64,000 nt of DNA from DATAES01 sp963721305 (lineage in GTDB: Bacteria > Actinomycetota > Acidimicrobiia > Acidimicrobiales > JACDCH01), in NCBI GenBank assembly GCA_963721305.1, contig CAVRIR010000005.1, forward strand, positions 992,001 to 1,056,000, in the 5' to 3' direction. Position numbers and translations under genes: made by a program. A model generated the notes under the pieces. The model saw nothing but the letters and a program-made list of their open reading frames with translations, was not told the origin of the DNA and searched no databases. This document shows positions 60,554 through 64,000 of this stretch, one piece after another. Position 1 is the stretch's first letter, and every line of letters begins with the position of its first letter.

Positions 60554-61567
60554 GTGGAACGAGAGTATGTCGGTATCGATCTGCATCGCCGCCGGTCGGT
60601 GATCGTGCGCAAGAACGCGGCGGGCGAGTTGTTGTCGAAGGTGCATATCGACAACGACCCGTTGGCGTTGGCGACGGCGGTGGCGGCCGCCGGTCCGGAG
60701 CCGGAGGTGGTCGTGGAGGCCACGTTCGGGTGGTACTGGGCGGTCGACTTGCTGCGCGACATGGGCGCGCACGTGCATCTGGCGCACCCGTTGGGCAACG
60801 ACTGGGGCAAGCGGCGGGTGAAGAACGACGAACGTGACGCCAATGATCTGGTCGATCTGTTGCGCCTGGGTCGGCTGGCGGAGGCGTGGATCGCCCCGCC
60901 GGAGCTGCGGGAGCTGCGGGAGCTGGTCCGTTATCGCCACAAGCTGATGCGGTTGCGGTCCGCGCTCAAAGCGCAGGTCCATGCGGTGATGGGCAAACAC
61001 GGCGTGCTGCCAGCGCGGGTGGACATGTTCGGTCCCGGTGGCACCGCCCAGCTCGACGCGCTCGAGCTGCCCGCCGGTTACGCCTGTCGACTGGAGTCGC
61101 TGCGTCGGCTCATCGGCATCTACACGACCGAGATCACCGGTCTGGACCGCACGATCGCGTCACGGCTCGACGGGCACGCCGGCTACCGCGCCGTGCAAGC
61201 ATTGCACGGTGTCGGTCCGGTGTTGGCCGCGGTGTTCGTGGCCGAGATCGGCGACATCACCAGGTTCGACTCGCCGCACCGGTTGTGTTCGTGGGCAGGG
61301 ATGACCCCCACGCATCGGGAGTCGGACACCAAGATCCGCCGCGGGTCGATCACGAAACAAGGGTCGCGGCTGTTGCGGTGGGCGGCGGTCGAAGCGGTGT
61401 CCAAGAACCACGGCCACGACAAGATCAAGAACGACTATCGGCGCATCGCCGAGCGGCGAGGACGCAACATCGCCCGCGTCGCCGCGGCCCGCAAACTTCT
61501 CACCCTCGTCTACTACGGCCTACGCGACGGCGAGATCCGCTGCCTCGCGACAGTCGAGACAGGGTGA
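60554..61567 (+). CDS. IS110 family transposase
   Basis: The 337 residues have the RuvC-like N-terminal domain with YVGIDLHRRRSVIVRK (first Asp), VVVEATFGWYWAVD (Glu) and KNDERDANDLVDLLRLGRL (Asp pair), a helical linker, and the C-terminal Tnp domain GVGPVLAAVFVAEIGDI, FDSPHRLCSWAGMTP and SITKQGSRLLRWAAVEA with the catalytic serine in KQGSRLLR. It looks intact. GTG at 60554 is the start. Confidence 0.93.
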   Translation: MEREYVGIDLHRRRSVIVRKNAAGELLSKVHIDNDPLALATAVAAAGPEPEVVVEATFGWYWAVDLLRDMGAHVHLAHPLGNDWGKRRVKNDERDANDLVDLLRLGRLAEAWIAPPELRELRELVRYRHKLMRLRSALKAQVHAVMGKHGVLPARVDMFGPGGTAQLDALELPAGYACRLESLRRLIGIYTTEITGLDRTIASRLDGHAGYRAVQALHGVGPVLAAVFVAEIGDITRFDSPHRLCSWAGMTPTHRESDTKIRRGSITKQGSRLLRWAAVEAVSKNHGHDKIKNDYRRIAERRGRNIARVAAARKLLTLVYYGLRDGEIRCLATVETG

Positions 61568-62151
61568 CGCTCGGACGCAGCCAGCAGACCGGCTCGTGTA
61601 TCGGCATGACCTTCGCGGTCGTCAATATGTGATTGAGCACTGCTGGCTGCGCCGCACCGCTCCATGCTCGGCCCCGATCTCGGGGACCGGCGAAGACATG
61701 TCCAAGCAACCGAGCCCGGTCTGCTTGCCCCCCACACCCCGTGGGGAACTGGAGACAGCAGCGCAACGCGTCTTCGACGACGCCACCGCCAAGCCGTGAC
61801 CGGCTTGGCACCACATTCTCGAACCCGGTAACGACCGGGCCGTCAAGGCTCCCCCACAGGGCGGCCTGTCGGCCGGCCTTGACCGCCCTCCCACCGCGTG
61901 CCCGCGCGCTCACCTCGCGCGTCCCGCGTCACGTCACGACGGCCAACAACGCTGCAACAGCGGCCGACACGCGCAACATTCTCTTGACAACTTCCACTGC
62001 TTCAGACATGCCGATACCGCGCTGTGCCACGTCTTGTGACATGGCCCACCTGTTGTCCAAGGAAGCTTTCGCAAGCAGACCGTCATCCTCTGAGCTCGGC
62101 ACCGTCTCTCCATGAACTCGAGCCTCCGTGCCACCACCTACGGTGGGGCGC
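61568..62151. other. 584-base gap after the IS110 transposase, no gene recognised
   Basis: It holds a 12-base inverted repeat (61576-61651), GC-rich frames without family features, and an AT-richer patch with TTGACA at 61984. Part of it is probably the right end of the IS element; the rest is unassigned. Confidence 0.5.
61576..61651. repeat. 12-bp perfect inverted repeat downstream of the transposase
   Basis: CGCAGCCAGCAG at 61576-61587 pairs exactly with CTGCTGGCTGCG at 61640-61651, with 52 bases between. It may fold as a hairpin ending the transposase message or mark the element's end. Confidence 0.6.
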
Positions 62152-62472
62152 GTGCGATTGCTACTGGCTCTTCTCTGTTTCGTCGTTTGCGCGTGTGCTG
62201 CATGTTCGAGCGGTAGTAGTTCGCACAACCTGACAAGCACCCAGCGGTCAGAACTGCTGCAGGTGTGTCTCGCGTCTCAGTTCCCGGAAGTCCGGGCGGG
62301 CTGCCCGTCCAAGGTTGTGGACCTCGCCAATTTCGTTGCGAAACTTCAGTGCACCTACGCCGACGCCACCGCGATGATGTCCGAAGTCGCTCGGAAGCAA
62401 GGTGGTGGCCTTACGTGTCCGAGCCTCAACAACGGCAACGTCAACCCACCGACATCCTCAACGAACAACTAA
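62152..62472 (+). CDS. Small secreted lipoprotein
   Basis: RLLLALLCFVVCACAACSSG is a clear lipoprotein signal with several cysteines, the lipidated one in ACAAC or just before. The mature 85 residues contain ELLQVCLASQFPEVRAGCPSKVVDLANFVAKLQCTYADATAMMSEV and an Asn-rich end. Four cysteines may form disulfides. Unknown family. Confidence 0.65.
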   Translation: MRLLLALLCFVVCACAACSSGSSSHNLTSTQRSELLQVCLASQFPEVRAGCPSKVVDLANFVAKLQCTYADATAMMSEVARKQGGGLTCPSLNNGNVNPPTSSTNN

Positions 62473-62535
62473 CCGTGTGCCGGAGGCCCGTGAGCGCGTA
62501 AGTGCCGATATCGGACGGGTGGGAGGTGAGCGCGC

Positions 62536-63015
62536 TCAAGCGGGCGACAGCGTAAGTGTCACCGGCCCGGCGGCAATGGTGAACTCTGCACCTGCCGAGT
62601 TCAGAACGGCGGTGCCCACCAGAGCCCGGCGGATCGAATCTTCCTGTACCTCTCTCGTCTGCGGAATGCAGCCGATCGTGGTCTGGATCGCGTGCGTCAC
62701 AGTCATCTGATTGTCGGTGATGGCGTAGTCGCCGGTGATTCCGTTGCAACCGGTGTCGACCTGCACTTGCGTAGGGGTGAACACGATCGCCGGCTGCGTC
62801 GTTGCCACGATCGGCTGGTCCAGACCACCAACCGAGATCTCCGTGATGTTGAACTTGTGCCCGGCGAGGCTCTCGGACGTAGGGGGCGCGACCGACGACT
62901 GAGTGGAGGACTGCGACGCCGACCGACTCGGTGGCGCAGAGTTAGTCGCCGAATCGCTACAGGCGACCAAGCAACCGACCAGAAGGCCCGCGACGAGTGT
63001 GATGCGAGAAGTCAT
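62536..63015 (-). CDS. META domain lipoprotein
   Basis: The 159 residues have a lipobox (LVGCLVAC), a Ser/Thr-rich linker and a META (HslJ-like) domain: LAGHKFNITEISVGG, FTPTQVQVDTGCNGITGDYAITDNQMTV and TTIGCIPQTREVQEDSI. The two Cys in GCNG and GCIP are typical. Function unknown; likely cell envelope. Confidence 0.8.
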   Translation of the reverse strand: MTSRITLVAGLLVGCLVACSDSATNSAPPSRSASQSSTQSSVAPPTSESLAGHKFNITEISVGGLDQPIVATTQPAIVFTPTQVQVDTGCNGITGDYAITDNQMTVTHAIQTTIGCIPQTREVQEDSIRRALVGTAVLNSAGAEFTIAAGPVTLTLSPA

Positions 63016-63126
63016 GGGTTTTCAGACGATCGTTACACGGCTGCGGTTCCTCGTGCGTCGGGCCTGCCGCGAGAGCGCAGACGTGCGATTCGTTTCCGGT
63101 CATCTCGTTCGCGTTGCTGATCGCGG

Positions 63127-63504
63127 TTAATCGAAGTCAGCGAAGGTCTTGAGGGAGTCGGCTTCGGACCGAAGCCGGGCGGCTTCGCGGCTCTGGCCGA
63201 TGATCTCGTACTCGTCAGCAGCAGCCATCCGCGCGACGAGTTCGTCGCGGACGATCTCAAGGATGTCGGCGTCGGACAGCTGACGGCGTGTGACTTCTCC
63301 GGCGCGGACACCTTGGACGGCGTGGGCAATCGGTCCATGGTGCGGTTCTGGCGCATCGGAGACATCGACCGCCTCTGCGTTCGCGATGGCGGAAAGAGCT
63401 GACCGGATCCCCGCGATGGCGGCCCGGTCGTGAGCTTTCATGGCTACCGGCAAGGCCGCTCGCAGTCGCGCGTCGAGTGACCTTGCACCATCGTCGTCGG
63501 GCAC
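63127..63504 (-). CDS. GatB/YqeY domain protein
   Basis: The 125 residues carry the YqeY fold: LRAALPVAMKAHDRAAIAGIRSALSAIANAEAVD, LSDADILEIVRDELVARMAAADEYEIIGQSREAARLRSEADSLKTF. These helix bundles resemble the tail of the GatB amidotransferase and the role is unclear. GTG at 63504 starts the domain; a longer frame to 63588 looks less natural. Confidence 0.78.
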   Translation of the reverse strand: MPDDDGARSLDARLRAALPVAMKAHDRAAIAGIRSALSAIANAEAVDVSDAPEPHHGPIAHAVQGVRAGEVTRRQLSDADILEIVRDELVARMAAADEYEIIGQSREAARLRSEADSLKTFADFD

Positions 63505-63591
63505 TGCATAACGGTACGGCCTGGAAGGCACACCAGCATCGCCGGTTCGGTGACTTCCTGCCGCCCAGCTCGTGTCGTCAGGGCACATCCG

Positions 63592-64000
63592 TTACACGGC
63601 GGATTGACCGCGGAGCTGCTTGGTCATCTGGATGTGGCCGACGTGTGCGCACGCGTGTCCGTAGTTTCCGATCAGCCATGACACCCCAGGCCGCGTTTGG
63701 TTCGCAGGAAGGGTCGCCAGAGCGGACCGCAGGAAGAGCCGCGAATCGACAAGCGCGGGTGTTAGGTCGTCAAGCAGCGCGTCGGCCTCGTCGAGGAGGT
63801 CAAGTACCTCCGGCTTTGACGTTGTCACCCCGACGAACTCGGCATCGCGGTCCCGTTCGCAGGCTTCGCCGGCGACAGTCCGGAGTGTCTCCGCCTCGGA
63901 ACCGACCAGATGCCTGACGATTGTCGCGATGGTGTTCGGCCCGTCCGCGGGTAGCCAGTTCAGGTCGTCAGTGTCGAGAGGGGCGATCTCGTCTCTGACC
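63592..64000 (-). CDS. DinB family protein, 5' end outside the window
   Basis: The last 136 residues are visible: LPADGPNTIATIVRHLVGSEAETLRTVAGEACERD and the C-terminal SWLIGNYGHACAHVGHIQMTKQLRG, the DinB metal-histidine pattern (N-terminal His, then HxxxHxGH). Members are metal-dependent thiol enzymes, often bacillithiol- or mycothiol-linked. The N-terminus lies past the right edge. Confidence 0.82.
   Translation of the reverse strand, partial: VRDEIAPLDTDDLNWLPADGPNTIATIVRHLVGSEAETLRTVAGEACERDRDAEFVGVTTSKPEVLDLLDEADALLDDLTPALVDSRLFLRSALATLPANQTRPGVSWLIGNYGHACAHVGHIQMTKQLRGQSAV

Larger units (their letters stand above)
60360..61660 (+). mobile_element. IS110-family insertion sequence (ends not defined)
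   Basis: One transposase gene with a structured leader and a short tail with a long inverted repeat. IS110 elements normally lack terminal inverted repeats and target duplications, so ends cannot be placed by eye. Start and end given are rough limits. Confidence 0.45.

Noticed and set aside
1..64000. tRNA or rRNA genes
   Set aside because: No cloverleaf-type sequence with a TTCGA-type T arm and acceptor pairing, and no rRNA-like stretch, was seen in the intergenic gaps; a covariance-model search would settle it.

Overview
The window is high-GC, gene-dense DNA from an actinomycete-type bacterium, most likely an uncultured member of the Acidimicrobiia or a close actinobacterial class. The evidence is the gene content: an LCP cell-wall ligase, a WhiB protein, a PdtaS-type histidine kinase, a septum-formation lipoprotein, the actinobacterial trio MSMEG_4193-like/DUF3090/SCO1664-like, DUF3107, F420-related proteins, a mycothiol-dependent-isomerase-type DinB protein, GTG/TTG starts and many 1-4 base stop/start overlaps. 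The class-level guess is inference. No tRNA, rRNA or CRISPR array was found.

Left part (1-13 kb): LCP protein (cut by the window edge), an acyl-CoA dehydrogenase with an F420/flavin oxidoreductase coupled to it, an F420 hydrogenase beta-type flavoprotein, UDG family 5, the conserved actinobacterial trio, a sugar-lactone oxidase, the EtfBA electron carrier, a lipid kinase and a glycerophosphodiesterase. Part 13-22 kb is a regulatory and Fe-S block: whiB behind a textbook CRP-type site, pdtaS, two ArsA-type ATPases, DUF3107, the Mrp Fe-S carrier, a SufR-like regulator and a cysteine desulfurase. Part 22-31 kb holds an AtuA-type gene and a complete System I cytochrome c maturation cluster in the order ccmA-B-C-D-E-F-G-H-I, including a 42-residue CcmD. 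Part 31-45 kb holds a sortase, lipoproteins, acyl-CoA metabolism (two enoyl-CoA hydratases, a biotinyl carrier protein, an acyl-CoA carboxylase carboxyltransferase, SDR, alcohol dehydrogenase), a glycoside hydrolase/glycosyltransferase pair, a YceI/MarR divergon and a trehalose-synthase-like glycosyltransferase.

The right part (45-64 kb) looks accessory: cyclases, an RCC1 propeller lipoprotein, a BNR propeller protein, several GNAT acetyltransferases, a VOC protein, small lipoproteins, an unassigned three-gene cassette at 56.6-57.8 kb, remnants of genes and an IS110-family transposase with a structured upstream region that could encode a bridge RNA.

A striking property of this sequence is that eight otherwise well-conserved reading frames are broken by single-base shifts. 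Nine of the ten shifts are one extra base on the coding strand, a pattern that fits uncorrected insertion errors better than gene decay. Repeats of interest are a small element inserted at the DUF3090 start, a dispersed 26-base palindrome in two places, a 22-base tandem repeat and a 95-base tandem duplication.
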